Origin: an uncultured Clostridia bacterium | GTDB taxonomy: Bacteria > Bacillota > Clostridia > Christensenellales > Borkfalkiaceae | Assembly: GCA_947631925.1 (NCBI GenBank) | Contig: CANRNE010000013.1 | Coordinates: 1 to 58,915, forward strand | Reading direction: 5' to 3' | DNA: 58,915 bases | In this document: piece after piece, positions 28,930 to 36,621 of the stretch | Position numbering within the stretch: the stretch's first letter is position 1 | How the letters are laid out: each line of letters starts with the position of its first letter | Made by a program: the position numbers and the translations under genes | The notes under the pieces: generated by a model | Databases searched by the model: none | What the model was told of the DNA's origin: nothing | Seen by the model: only the letters and a program-made list of their open reading frames with translations

Positions 28930-28958
28930 TTGCAATCCCGCCCGAAATGTGCTACAAT
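28930..28958 (+). promoter_or_regulatory. Sigma-A promoter of ispE; implies a leaderless mRNA
   Basis: TTGCAA (28930-28935), 17-bp spacer, TACAAT (28953-28958), then seven bases and the ATG at 28966. There is no ribosome site. Confidence 0.75.
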
Positions 28959-28965
28959 GGTGTCG

Positions 28966-29820
28966 ATGGATACCGTGCACGTCAACGCCTATGCCAAACT
29001 CAACCTCACCCTCGACATCGTGGGAACGGGCGAGGGGTATCATCTCATCGATTCGGTGATGGCGACGGTGGACCTCTTCGACCGCATTGTGCTCAAAAAG
29101 CGGAAGGGGCTCTCCCGCATCTTCGTGCACGGCGCCCAAATCCCGCCCGAACAAAATTCCGCGCTTGCGGCAGCGGAGGCATTTTCCGACCGCTTCGGCG
29201 TGGACGGCGCGGACATCACCGTGTACAAAAATATCCCGATAGGCGCGGGCATGGGTGGCTCGTCCGCGGACGCAGCGGGGGTCATCGCGGGCATGGGTAG
29301 GCTGTATGCGGTCTCGGACATGAGTGCCATGTACGAGCTCGCGCAGTCGCTCGGGAGCGACGCCCCCTTCCAGCTCCACGGCGGGATTTGCCGCGCCCGA
29401 GGGCGGGGAGAACTTCTCACGCCGCTACCCTTTCACGAATTATACTTCCTCGTCCTCGTCCCCCGCGTGCCCGTACTTTCTGCCGCGGCGTACCGCACGT
29501 TTGACGAAATGGGACTTTCGGGGGGCGCCCGCACCGGGTTGGCGGCAGAGGAGCTCGAGGGGGGAAGGGTTGACTGGGCGGCGAAGTGCTTCGGAAACGA
29601 CCTCTATCCCGCCGCCTGCGCGTTGGAGCCCGCCGTGCGCGAGGCATATCTCTATCTCAAATCGCTCTCCCCGGGCGGAGTCTCCATGACGGGGTCGGGG
29701 AGCGCCGTCTTTGCCTGTTTCGAGAGCCGTGAGCTCGCCGAATGGGGGCAGAGCAGATACCGCGGCAAGTGCCGCACCTTTGTGCTTAAGACCGTTCCGC
29801 AAGAGAACGGAAGGAAGTGA
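28966..29820 (+). CDS. ispE: 4-diphosphocytidyl-2-C-methyl-D-erythritol kinase
   Basis: A 284-aa GHMP kinase of the MEP isoprenoid pathway. It has the diagnostic start VNAYAKLNLTLDIVG, the phosphate loop IGAGMGGSSADAAG and the C-terminal MTGSGSAVFA. An in-frame ATG at 28957 overlaps the -10 box, so MDTVHV at 28966 is the start. A four-gene run follows (292-, 99- and 397-aa proteins) with 4-10 nt gaps or overlaps, likely one operon. Confidence 0.94.
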   Translation: MDTVHVNAYAKLNLTLDIVGTGEGYHLIDSVMATVDLFDRIVLKKRKGLSRIFVHGAQIPPEQNSALAAAEAFSDRFGVDGADITVYKNIPIGAGMGGSSADAAGVIAGMGRLYAVSDMSAMYELAQSLGSDAPFQLHGGICRARGRGELLTPLPFHELYFLVLVPRVPVLSAAAYRTFDEMGLSGGARTGLAAEELEGGRVDWAAKCFGNDLYPAACALEPAVREAYLYLKSLSPGGVSMTGSGSAVFACFESRELAEWGQSRYRGKCRTFVLKTVPQENGRK

Positions 29821-29824
29821 TTAT

Positions 29825-30703
29825 ATGGAAGAACGCATCATCGACAGGGACAAGCGCATCAAACTCGTCAAGACGGGGGAGGGCACGGACGCCGTGGACG
29901 AGACGGCGGAGAATGCCGCGGAAGACGAAGAGGAGGAATTTTTCCTCGAACTTCCCGAAGATTTCGACGAAAACGACCTCACGCCCGAGCAGACCGAGGC
30001 GCTCGAACGGGCCCGCCGCCGCTCCGAACAGCACGCCCGCGAGGAGCATGCAAAACTTCTCGAGGACGGGGAACGGCTCTTGGAGCAGGGGAAGTTCGAA
30101 GACGCCGTGCCCCTCTTCGAACAGGCCGCCCTCTATGACTTCGACGACGGCGATGCCAAGCACAAGTTCTGGCTCGCCCGCACCAAAAATTACACCGACT
30201 TCGACGTCTTCTTCGAGGAGGGCGCCGCGCAGGAATTTGCGGATGCCGACCCCGACGTGCGCGCGGGTGTGCTCGGGAAGATGGGGAGCGAACTTCAACG
30301 GCGCAGAGAGGAATGCCGCATTGCCGCGGAGCCCCTTCGCTCGGGCTATGCCGTCCGCCAACAGGAGCGCGCCGAGGCGTTTGAAGCCAACCGCAAGTAC
30401 TACAGCGTGCGCTTTTGGGCAGTTCTCGCCGTCGTGGCGGCGTTTGCCGTCGCCTGCGCCGTGAGCGGAGCGTATATTCTTCGCGTCAAGGGGAATACCC
30501 CGCTCATCTGCTGCATCGTCTTTGCCGCGCTCACCGTCCTCGCGCTCGGGGTCTTCCTCTTCTATGCGCACAAACTGTACGTCGCCCGCGGGTATGTGCG
30601 GGTGAATCTCGACCCCGCCGCCACCGAAGAGGGGACGCTTCTCTTGGAACTCAACAAAAAACTCGCCGCCTATGACCTCGTGTTCGGGAAGGAGGAGGCA
30701 TGA
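29825..30703 (+). CDS. TPR-like membrane protein of unknown function
   Basis: A 292-aa protein. An acidic N-terminus (~residues 20-60) precedes a charged helical region with one TPR-like unit (GERLLEQGKFEDAVPLFEQAALYD). Two TM helices follow near residues 195-250, then a short cytoplasmic tail. The topology leaves the TPR-like domain inside the cell. AAGGAAG lies upstream. Overlaps the next gene by ATGA, so translation is coupled. Confidence 0.7.
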   Translation: MEERIIDRDKRIKLVKTGEGTDAVDETAENAAEDEEEEFFLELPEDFDENDLTPEQTEALERARRRSEQHAREEHAKLLEDGERLLEQGKFEDAVPLFEQAALYDFDDGDAKHKFWLARTKNYTDFDVFFEEGAAQEFADADPDVRAGVLGKMGSELQRRREECRIAAEPLRSGYAVRQQERAEAFEANRKYYSVRFWAVLAVVAAFAVACAVSGAYILRVKGNTPLICCIVFAALTVLALGVFLFYAHKLYVARGYVRVNLDPAATEEGTLLLELNKKLAAYDLVFGKEEA

Positions 30704-30999
30704 ACTTCAAGACTTGTCTCACAATCGCCATTGTCGGCCTCGTCCTCGAGGTCCTCTGCGCGCCCGTCGTCCTTTTCGGGCTCTGGCTGCCCTTTACATT
30801 CCTCGGCATCCTTGTCGCCTTTGTCGGCGTGGTGATGCCCTTTGTCGGCATTGCGCTCGGCATCGTCGCCGTCGTCCTCGGAAGAAAGAGCCGCGCCGTC
30901 CTCGCAATCGGGGTGCTGAATATCGCCATTCCCGTCGTCTTTGCGCTCCTCTGCGTCGTGATGTTCTCGACGGGGGTCTGGGTGATTCGCTTCATGTGA
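30700..30999 (+). CDS. Small membrane protein, DUF4190-like
   Basis: A 99-aa protein with three hydrophobic segments (VGLVLEVLCAPVVLFGLW, FVGIALGIVAVVLGRKSR, ALLCVVMFSTGVWVI). The GLGIVAVVLGRKSR-type turn resembles DUF4190. It starts inside the stop codon of the previous gene (ATGA). Function unknown; probably works with its neighbours in the membrane. Confidence 0.7.
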   Translation: MNFKTCLTIAIVGLVLEVLCAPVVLFGLWLPFTFLGILVAFVGVVMPFVGIALGIVAVVLGRKSRAVLAIGVLNIAIPVVFALLCVVMFSTGVWVIRFM

Positions 31000-31009
31000 G
31001 GTCTCGGAC

Positions 31010-32203
31010 ATGGGTGCTTCAAAAACCGTCAAACGGTTGATTTTTGCCGTAAAATTATTCGTCGTTTTTGCATGCGCGTTCCTCTTCGGCTATTTTCTGT
31101 GGAAATTCGGCTACTTCTCCCAATTTTCCGCCATCGACAACGTGCTCGCCCTCTTACCCTTTGCCCTTTCTCTTTGCGCGTGCGGGCTGCTCTCTGCCGC
31201 GCTTTTTTTACAACATACCCGCCGTTTTGCCCTGTTATGCGCGCTTTTCGCCCTCTTTTCCGCGCTGTGCTTCGGCCTCTTTCCCGTCTCCCTCTATCAG
31301 GCATGGTGGGCGCCCCGCATGACGACGGAAATCGGCGGCGACCCCTCTTTGGACCCGTGGAAGCCCTTCTCGGGGGACAAGGTTGCGACGCTCCCTTCTC
31401 CCGCGTCTTTGAATCTGAAAGAAGACCTTCCCATACTGGACGGCGCGCTCGCGCTCTACCCCGTCTACGCCGCCATGGCGCAGGCGGTCTACGACCAAAC
31501 TGCGTATGAGGGGTCGGAAAGTGTGCAATTTACCGACACCGTTCGCGCATTTTCCCTGCTCGTTGCGGGGGAGCGCGACCTCGTTCTGATGGCGGGTCCC
31601 TCCGAAAAACAGCTCGCCGAGGCGCGCGCCGCAGGGGTGGAACTCACCCTCACACCCATCGGACAGGAGGCGTTTGTCTTTCTCGTCGGCGAAACCAACC
31701 CGACAGAGAGCATCACCTTGCAGCAAATCCGCAACATCTACTCGGGCAAGACCAAGGACTGGCGGACGCTCGGCTGGGCGGAGGGGGGACGCATTCTCGC
31801 CTACCGCAGGCCGGAGGGCTCGGGGAGCGAATCCGCCCTTCAGCGCCTCATGAAGGGGCTCCCCCTCATCGCGCCGCAGCCCCTCTTCGATTCATCCCTT
31901 CTCGGGAGTAACAGCCTCATGCAGCAGGTTTCGGTGGAATACCGCGGCGTTCAGCCCGCGCTCGGCTACTCCTACCGCTTCTTCGCGACGGTCATGAATC
32001 CCAACCCCGCAGCGAAGATGCTCGCAATCGGCGGGGCGGCGCCAGACGAGGAGACTATCTCCCGCGGGGCGTACCCGCTCACCGCGAAATTTTACGCCGT
32101 CACCCGCGCGGACGCCTCCGAAAACACGAAAAAACTCGTCGCGTGGCTCACGGGCGAAGAGGGGAGCAGCCTCATTTCGGCCGTCGGATATTTTCCCCTG
32201 TAA
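31010..32203 (+). CDS. Membrane-anchored PstS-like substrate-binding protein
   Basis: A 397-aa protein. Three TM helices occupy residues ~10-95. A periplasmic-binding-protein-like domain follows (residues ~130-397), with the PstS-type segments AFVFLVGETNPTESITLQQIRNIYSGKTKDW and RRPEGSGSESALQRLM quoted here in parts. Those segments bind phosphate or another anion in classic PstS. The anchor by several TM helices, not a lipobox, is unusual. Ten nt after the 99-aa gene; GAGGT precedes the ATG, whose context is the repeated word CGGACATGGGTGC. Confidence 0.75.
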   Translation: MGASKTVKRLIFAVKLFVVFACAFLFGYFLWKFGYFSQFSAIDNVLALLPFALSLCACGLLSAALFLQHTRRFALLCALFALFSALCFGLFPVSLYQAWWAPRMTTEIGGDPSLDPWKPFSGDKVATLPSPASLNLKEDLPILDGALALYPVYAAMAQAVYDQTAYEGSESVQFTDTVRAFSLLVAGERDLVLMAGPSEKQLAEARAAGVELTLTPIGQEAFVFLVGETNPTESITLQQIRNIYSGKTKDWRTLGWAEGGRILAYRRPEGSGSESALQRLMKGLPLIAPQPLFDSSLLGSNSLMQQVSVEYRGVQPALGYSYRFFATVMNPNPAAKMLAIGGAAPDEETISRGAYPLTAKFYAVTRADASENTKKLVAWLTGEEGSSLISAVGYFPL

Positions 32204-32230
32204 ATTTCCGAAAAATTTTTCCCAAAGACC

Positions 32231-32259
32231 TTGAAGTGCGCGCGAATTTGGGATATAAT
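32231..32259 (+). promoter_or_regulatory. Sigma-A promoter of the phosphotransferase gene
   Basis: TTGAAG (32231-32236), 17-bp spacer, TATAAT (32254-32259). Confidence 0.75.
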
Positions 32260-32298
32260 ACAGAGGTGAACTGCGGCATGCCGCACAAGGAGAATTTC

Positions 32299-33039
32299 AT
32301 GGAACTCATTCACGAGAGCGCAGGAAAAAAACTGTACCGCGACGGGGACCGCCTCATCAAATCCTTCAACAGCAGTTATTCCAAGGCGGATATTCTCAAC
32401 GAGGCGCTCAATCAGGCGCGCGTCGAGGAGACAAAACTCCACATTCCCAAACTCTGCGGCGTCGAGGTCATCGACGGCGAATGGTCGATTGTCCGCGAAT
32501 ATATCGGCGGGGAGACGCTCGAGGAGATTATGGCGCGCCACCCCGACCGCATCGATGAATGCCTCAACTTCTTCGTCGAGCTGCAAATTTCGATGAGCAA
32601 GGAGAGGGTGCCCCTTCTCGGCCATCTGCGCGACAAGATGCACGCAAAAATTTCGGCGAGCGCATTCCCCGCGACCGTCCGCTACGATTTGCACGTCCGC
32701 CTCGACGGCCTTCCCCGCCACACCAAACTGTGCCACGGGGACTTCCAGCCGAGCAACGTCGTCATCACGAAGGACAACGTGCCCTATATCATCGACTGGG
32801 CGCACGCCACGCAGGGCAACGGCTCTGCCGACGCCGCGCGCACCTACCTCATCTTCATGTTGCAAAAGAAAGAGGCGCTCGCGGAGAAATATCTGGAGCT
32901 GTACTGCGAGAAGACGGACACCGCCGTCCGCTATGTCCAGCGCATTCTGCCCATCGTCGCTTGCTCGCAGTCGGTGAAAAAGAAGCCCGAGGAGCAGGAA
33001 TTCCTCGCCAAGTGGGTGAACGTCTGCGACTGGCAGTAA
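32299..33039 (+). CDS. Aminoglycoside-phosphotransferase-fold kinase
   Basis: A 246-aa protein of the APH/choline-kinase-like fold. The catalytic loop is LCHGDFQPSNVV (Brenner motif HGDxxxxN) and the metal-binding motif is YIIDWAHA. The N-lobe is short but has a VREYIGGETLEEI hinge. Substrate unknown; family members phosphorylate aminoglycosides, choline or small metabolites. Resistance should not be assumed. AAGGAG fixes the start. It has its own promoter. Confidence 0.78.
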   Translation: MELIHESAGKKLYRDGDRLIKSFNSSYSKADILNEALNQARVEETKLHIPKLCGVEVIDGEWSIVREYIGGETLEEIMARHPDRIDECLNFFVELQISMSKERVPLLGHLRDKMHAKISASAFPATVRYDLHVRLDGLPRHTKLCHGDFQPSNVVITKDNVPYIIDWAHATQGNGSADAARTYLIFMLQKKEALAEKYLELYCEKTDTAVRYVQRILPIVACSQSVKKKPEEQEFLAKWVNVCDWQ

Positions 33040-33061
33040 TCAAATCGGTCTTTGATAACAA

Positions 33062-33084
33062 ACAAAAAACGCCCTGCAAAGGGC
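33062..33084 (-). terminator. Terminator of the leftward two-gene operon
   Basis: ACGCCC (33067-33072) pairs with GGGCGT (33079-33084). On the minus strand it is followed by a T-run complementary to 33062-33066. It may also terminate the + strand gene. Confidence 0.7.
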
Positions 33085-33150
33085 GTATTCCATAGGGAAC
33101 CATATAAACAAAATTTTTATCCGAATACACCTTTGGGCGAGTCAAGGAAG

Positions 33151-33453
33151 TTAATTCGTTTTCCGCAATCCCAAACGACGGTTCAGGTCGTCGAGATCAA
33201 ACGTTTTGTCTTTCAAAATCACGCTGTCATATTCCGCGGTAAATTCGCCTGCGGCTTTGGATTTTTCTTCGTCAAAAACAAATTGCGGGTTGATCTCGCG
33301 GGTTGCGAAAAAGGAATCGTAGTCGTCCGCCGCACTGTAGATGTCATATAACATATCTTCGCCGATTTCGTCCGTTATTCCAAACTCTTCCATCATGTAT
33401 TTCGCAATAAAATCAACCGCCCGCTGCGAAAATTTAATTTTTACCTTTTCCAT
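33151..33453 (-). CDS. Acidic unknown protein, second gene of the accessory operon
   Basis: A 100-aa protein with roughly 22 Asp/Glu and 16 Lys/Arg, predicted helical (FSQRAVDFIAKYMMEEFGI), ending DLDDLNRRLGLRKTN. Its GGAGG site and ATG lie inside the 3' end of the upstream gene, with a 20-nt overlap, so the two are translationally coupled. AT-rich codons unlike the surrounding genes suggest horizontal transfer. It could be a partner or antitoxin-like factor, but no family was recognised. Confidence 0.65.
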   Translation of the reverse strand: MEKVKIKFSQRAVDFIAKYMMEEFGITDEIGEDMLYDIYSAADDYDSFFATREINPQFVFDEEKSKAAGEFTAEYDSVILKDKTFDLDDLNRRLGLRKTN

Positions 33454-33793
33454 AATTTCCTCCGAAATTTTTTAATGCCTTGCTTTCGTCCTTTTTATGA
33501 TATTTTCTAATGCTTTTTACAACTTTTTCATTGCACGTGATGTTTGTAAGCGTGCGGTTATACCGATTTACTTTGTCATATTGTTTTGTGCCGTCTTTGT
33601 GCTTATACGGTTTTGATTGTATCGACCTTCCGAATAAATTCCGTACCAAGTCCGTCTTTTTCAAATCCCGTTTTGGTTCGGCAATTCGATTCTGTGCGTG
33701 CGAAGAAACGGTATACTTCCCCATACGCACGCGCGGCGTATCTTTTTTAGCCATTTCTTTTTTCGGCTTAAAAAGAAAACCCAATATGCTCAT
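33434..33793 (-). CDS. Basic unknown protein, first gene of the accessory operon
   Basis: A 119-aa strongly basic protein (about 30 Lys/Arg). The segment YTVSSHAQNRI followed by RYNRTLTNITCNEKVVKSI loosely resembles small DUF4258/BrnT-like folds (S-x-HAxxR). That similarity is weak and not a firm assignment. AAGGAAGG precedes the ATG by about nine bases. Divergent from the WYL regulator and probably controlled by it. AT-rich codon use marks it as accessory. Confidence 0.65.
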   Translation of the reverse strand: MSILGFLFKPKKEMAKKDTPRVRMGKYTVSSHAQNRIAEPKRDLKKTDLVRNLFGRSIQSKPYKHKDGTKQYDKVNRYNRTLTNITCNEKVVKSIRKYHKKDESKALKNFGGNYGKGKN

Positions 33794-33854
33794 ATTCTAA
33801 ACCCTTCCTTTCATTTTGTCAAGTGAAATAGCATCTTGTTCCACTCGCATTTTC

Positions 33855-33883
33855 ATTATAGCAAAAAAATTCTTGCAATTCAA
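33855..33883 (-). promoter_or_regulatory. Promoter of the leftward accessory operon
   Basis: On the minus strand: TTGAAT (33883-33878), 17-bp spacer, TATAAT (33860-33855). The operator-like repeat begins ten bases upstream of its -35. Confidence 0.7.
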
Positions 33884-33892
33884 CAAAATTCC

Positions 33893-33922
33893 GTCTACCA
33901 TATTTCGGGTTTTATGGTAGAC
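33893..33922. promoter_or_regulatory. Operator-like inverted repeat between divergent promoters
   Basis: GTCTACCATA (33893-33902) and TATGGTAGAC (33913-33922) are perfect 10-bp arms separated by 10 bp. A third half-site, TTGGTAGAC (33957-33965), lies in the spacer of the rightward promoter. Confidence 0.8.
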
Positions 33923-33948
33923 AATATTAATTATTTCAGTGGATTTCC

Positions 33949-33977
33949 TTGACATTTTGGTAGACAGTTTGTATAAT
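33949..33977 (+). promoter_or_regulatory. Promoter of the WYL regulator gene
   Basis: TTGACA (33949-33954), 17-bp spacer, TATAAT (33972-33977): full consensus. AGGAG (33984-33988) is close to the predicted start of transcription, leaving a leader of about 12 nt. Confidence 0.85.
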
Positions 33978-33995
33978 ATCTACAGGAGTTGCCCG

Positions 33996-34763
33996 ATGAA
34001 CGACAAAATCAAAGTAAAAGTCTCGGCTTTCGTTGCCAACATTTTAGAAATCGATGCGCTGAGCTTCGAATTTACCAAAAACGGAAAGTCCAATAAGAAT
34101 GGGCTTTTGAATAAGCTCATTCCTACGCTTGTGGAAGCGCGCAAGGAAAGACGTAACCAAATCGAAAATATATTAAAAACCGAATACAATCAATCGGACA
34201 GTGAAAATATATATAACGCTGTGAACACCGTCATCGACAAGGTGTATTTCAACGATGAGAATCTGGGGACGCTGGAAGAATCTATTTGGATTCGTCCTTC
34301 AAAAGAAAATATTTCGGTTTTTGACGAAATAGAGACTTCCGAAATTTTGATAACCGCACAAGAGTTATCGGTATATATACGTGGGCTACTGAACGAATAT
34401 AGTATGCTTCCGTTATACAAGAGAGAAGCGTTGATATTCGACAGAGAGCTGGATATTTTCTCTACTGCTTGCTGTACAAGTCGGATATTATATTTCCGGA
34501 ACAAAGAAACAAATGAGCGACACAAAGTATTCGCGTTTGATTATTTTTACGGATATTGGATGAACTCGGGCAATTATTGCGTATTCTACGATATTAACAA
34601 GAAAAAAATCATGGCGACGCCACTTTATGATATGCAAGACGCATATATCATCAAGCAAAAATTCAAGCCGAGTGAAAGACTGATAGAGCGATTGCAGGCT
34701 TACTGTGACGAATGCGACTTTGAAGCAGTCGTAAGCATGGAGGGCGAACAAGATGTTCTTTAA
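33996..34763 (+). CDS. WYL-domain regulator with a ribbon-helix-helix-like N-terminus
   Basis: A 255-aa protein. Residues 1-50 (VKVSAFVANILEIDALSF, KNGKSNKNGLLNKLIPTL) resemble the ribbon-helix-helix domains found before some Clostridia WYL domains. Residues ~145-215 form a WYL-like domain (ALIFDRELDIFSTACC, HKVFAFDYFYGYW, NYCVFYD), with the WYL tripeptide diverged to NYC, then a C-terminal cap. The RHH-WYL layout is that of WYL1, the accessory protein of some Cas13d loci; no Cas gene is present here. AGGAG and the promoter position exclude the upstream ATG at 33939. The inverted repeats suggest autoregulation. Confidence 0.75.
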   Translation: MNDKIKVKVSAFVANILEIDALSFEFTKNGKSNKNGLLNKLIPTLVEARKERRNQIENILKTEYNQSDSENIYNAVNTVIDKVYFNDENLGTLEESIWIRPSKENISVFDEIETSEILITAQELSVYIRGLLNEYSMLPLYKREALIFDRELDIFSTACCTSRILYFRNKETNERHKVFAFDYFYGYWMNSGNYCVFYDINKKKIMATPLYDMQDAYIIKQKFKPSERLIERLQAYCDECDFEAVVSMEGEQDVL

Positions 34764-34884
34764 TAAAGAAAAGAAGAAAAGCAACTATGTAAAAGCCAAA
34801 ACCCCGGAGGCGAGGAAAAAGCAAAAAGCGGCAATCGCCGCTTACTATGTGAAAAAGAACAACTCGACAAAAAAGAAAAAATAA
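34753..34884 (+). CDS. Tiny, very basic protein overlapping the WYL gene
   Basis: A 43-aa ORF, MFFNKEKKKSNYVKAKTPEA at its start, with 18 Lys/Arg and an AIAAYYVKKN segment. It begins 11 nt before the WYL stop codon, in another frame, consistent with coupled translation. Its ribosome site is poor. Similar codon use to the rest of the island. Could be a nucleic-acid-binding peptide or a spurious ORF. Confidence 0.5.
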   Translation: MFFNKEKKKSNYVKAKTPEARKKQKAAIAAYYVKKNNSTKKKK

Positions 34885-34983
34885 GCGAGGTTCCCGCTTG
34901 TTGCGGGGCGATTGGGGCAAAACTGCCCACAATCCTTATCCTGCTTTCCATTGGAAAGAAAATATGCCCACTCTTGCGGTACA

Positions 34984-35018
34984 AATAAGCGGTTTGACTA
35001 ATCGTCAAACCGCTTATT
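34984..35018. terminator. Long perfect stem-loop, likely bidirectional terminator
   Basis: AATAAGCGGTTTGAC (34984-34998) pairs with GTCAAACCGCTTATT (35004-35018), with loop TAATC. There is no strong T-run. Confidence 0.6.
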
Positions 35019-35079
35019 CATAGAATCCCTATGAAAGACGCACGAAGCAGGTCGTTTTTTGGTGTGATCGCGATAGGGG

Positions 35080-35193
35080 GAGATTTCTCGACTGCGCTCA
35101 AAATGACAGCGTATTGTCATTTCGACCAAGCCGCCGGTCGCCCACTTTTGTCATTTCGACCAAGCGAACGAAGTGAGCGCGTGGAGAAATCTC
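35080..35193. repeat. REP-like inverted repeat pair
   Basis: GAGATTTCTCGACTGCGCTC (35080-35099) and, inverted, GAGCGCGTGGAGAAATCTC (35175-35193). Between them are two copies of TCATTTCGACCAAGC-type sequence. A single inverted copy of this word occurs near 51705-51722. Confidence 0.75.
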
Positions 35194-35423
35194 AAAACCT
35201 ATCCCGGCTCGGCGGAGGCTGTCACTTCAGTGACACGAGGGAGCCATGGCATCGAATCGACTATGGACGTAGTGCAGAGCAACGCGATAAATCATATCGC
35301 CGTACTCGTCTACGACTCTTTCGATGGGCTCTTGTGACATGCTTCAACCCGGTTCACTGAAAAAACGTTCCACAACGCCGTTTTGTGACGCACATCATAA
35401 AAATCACCGAAAAAATCAAAAAT

Positions 35424-36503
35424 TCATGAAAGGCAGGAGAGGATTGTATGGGCTGCGAAGAGGACCTCGTCTTTGGTCGTCTGCATGCCGAAGGAGAAGC
35501 GGACGCCGCACCGCGCCGCATGTTCATTGCGGCCCATCGCGAGCATCACGTGGGAGGGCTTGGGGTCGTGCGCCGAACACGCCGCCCCGCCCGAGGCCGC
35601 TACTCCGTGCAAGTCGAGCGCATAGAGAAGGGTCTCGCCCCCCTCAAAGGTGATGTGCGAGATGTTGGGAACGCGGCATCTCCCGTCCACGGTCATCTTT
35701 TCTCCCAGAGCGGCGGAAAGCGTCCCCTCGAAAAGTTCCCGAAGTTCCCCCGTGTGGCGGCAGAACTGCTCCCGTTCCTCGGCGGCAAGTTCGAGCGATT
35801 TTGCCATTCCCATGGCCGCCATGAGGTTGGAAGTCCCCCCGCGCAGGCCGCGTTCCTGCTCCCCGCCCACAAGAAGAGAACGAAGGGGAATGCCCTGCTT
35901 GACGACGAGAACGCCCGCCCCCTTGGGTCCGCCGAGCTTGTGCGCGGAGAGGGAGACGGCGTCCGCATCGCGGAGAATTTTTTGTATGTCCTGCGAGCAA
36001 GCCGCCTGAACGCAATCGGAAAAGAGTATACCGCCGCGGGCATGGGTGGCACGTGCGATTTCGGAGAGGGGTTGCAGGCTTCCGACCTCATTATTGGCAC
36101 CCATGACCGCAACAAGACCTACATGTTCGGGCATGGTATGCTCAAAATCCGTCAAAATTCCGTCCCCGTCCACCTTTCCGAAAAAGACGGGCGTGCCCCG
36201 CACGGGCGCAGCGGAGAGCACTGCGGCGTGCTCCGTCGGGGAAAGATACAGGGGTCCGTCGCCGAGACAGCGAATTGCCCAGTTGTCGGCCTCCGTCCCT
36301 CCGGAGGTAAAATACACCTCCCGCGCGGAGACGCCGAGCACGCGGGCAATGCGGTCGCGCGCGTCGAGAAGCGCAGCGGCGGCCTTTCTTCCCGCGGCGT
36401 GGAGAGAATCGGGGTTGGCAAACAGTTCCGCGGCGGCGAGCATTTCCTCCGAGACTTCCCGCCGAAGGGGAGCCGTTGCCGCATAGTCGAGATACGCATT
36501 CAT
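35424..36503 (-). CDS. iscS: Cysteine desulfurase, NifS/IscS-like
   Basis: A 359-aa PLP enzyme that takes sulfur from cysteine for Fe-S clusters or thio-modified tRNA. It shows AYLDYAATAP, the PLP lysine in SLSAHKLGGPKGAG and the active-site loop ASGGAACSAHDP holding the catalytic Cys. MNAYLD at 36503 is the start, because the promoter lies between it and the upstream ATG at 36542. That promoter implies leaderless mRNA. No iscU or thiI neighbour is in view, so the sulfur acceptor is unknown. Confidence 0.92.
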   Translation of the reverse strand: MNAYLDYAATAPLRREVSEEMLAAAELFANPDSLHAAGRKAAAALLDARDRIARVLGVSAREVYFTSGGTEADNWAIRCLGDGPLYLSPTEHAAVLSAAPVRGTPVFFGKVDGDGILTDFEHTMPEHVGLVAVMGANNEVGSLQPLSEIARATHARGGILFSDCVQAACSQDIQKILRDADAVSLSAHKLGGPKGAGVLVVKQGIPLRSLLVGGEQERGLRGGTSNLMAAMGMAKSLELAAEEREQFCRHTGELRELFEGTLSAALGEKMTVDGRCRVPNISHITFEGGETLLYALDLHGVAASGGAACSAHDPKPSHVMLAMGRNEHAARCGVRFSFGMQTTKDEVLFAAHTILSCLS

Positions 36504-36509
36504 AATTTT

Positions 36510-36538
36510 ATTATAGAGCAATCCGCGGCGGTTGTCAA
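36510..36538 (-). promoter_or_regulatory. Sigma-A promoter of the cysteine desulfurase; implies a leaderless mRNA
   Basis: On the minus strand: TTGACA (36538-36533), 17-bp spacer, TATAAT (36515-36510), six bases, then ATG. Both boxes are full consensus. Confidence 0.85.
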
Positions 36539-36621
36539 TCAAAACTTCGTCCGCCTCGGGGCGCGGGCGGAAATGCGCGAAAAATCGCGCGCCGCCGACG
36601 GGCTTCGACAGCCTTTTTTTC

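Larger units (their letters stand above)
34885..35423. other. Non-coding spacer with a stem-loop and a REP-like repeat
   Basis: No convincing gene. It includes a 15-bp stem at 34984-35018, a REP-like inverted pair at 35080-35193, and two direct TCATTTCGACCAAG words near 35118 and 35152. The rest looks degenerate. Confidence 0.6.

Noticed and set aside
32299-33039. Aminoglycoside resistance gene
   Set aside because: Only the general kinase fold is supported; closely related folds phosphorylate many metabolites.
33151-33793. Calling the gene pair a proven toxin-antitoxin system
   Set aside because: Charge, overlap and loose fold resemblance are suggestive, but no diagnostic motif was seen.
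33996-34763. Cas13d-type CRISPR locus because of the WYL1-like layout
   Set aside because: No cas gene or CRISPR array is visible in the window.
35031-35360. 109-codon frame after the WYL island
   Set aside because: It runs through REP-like repeats, with no ribosome site and no protein-like pattern.
35040-35420. Possible tRNA in the spacer after the accessory island (island insertion site)
   Set aside because: No cloverleaf with an acceptor stem and T-loop GTTCRA could be folded by eye.
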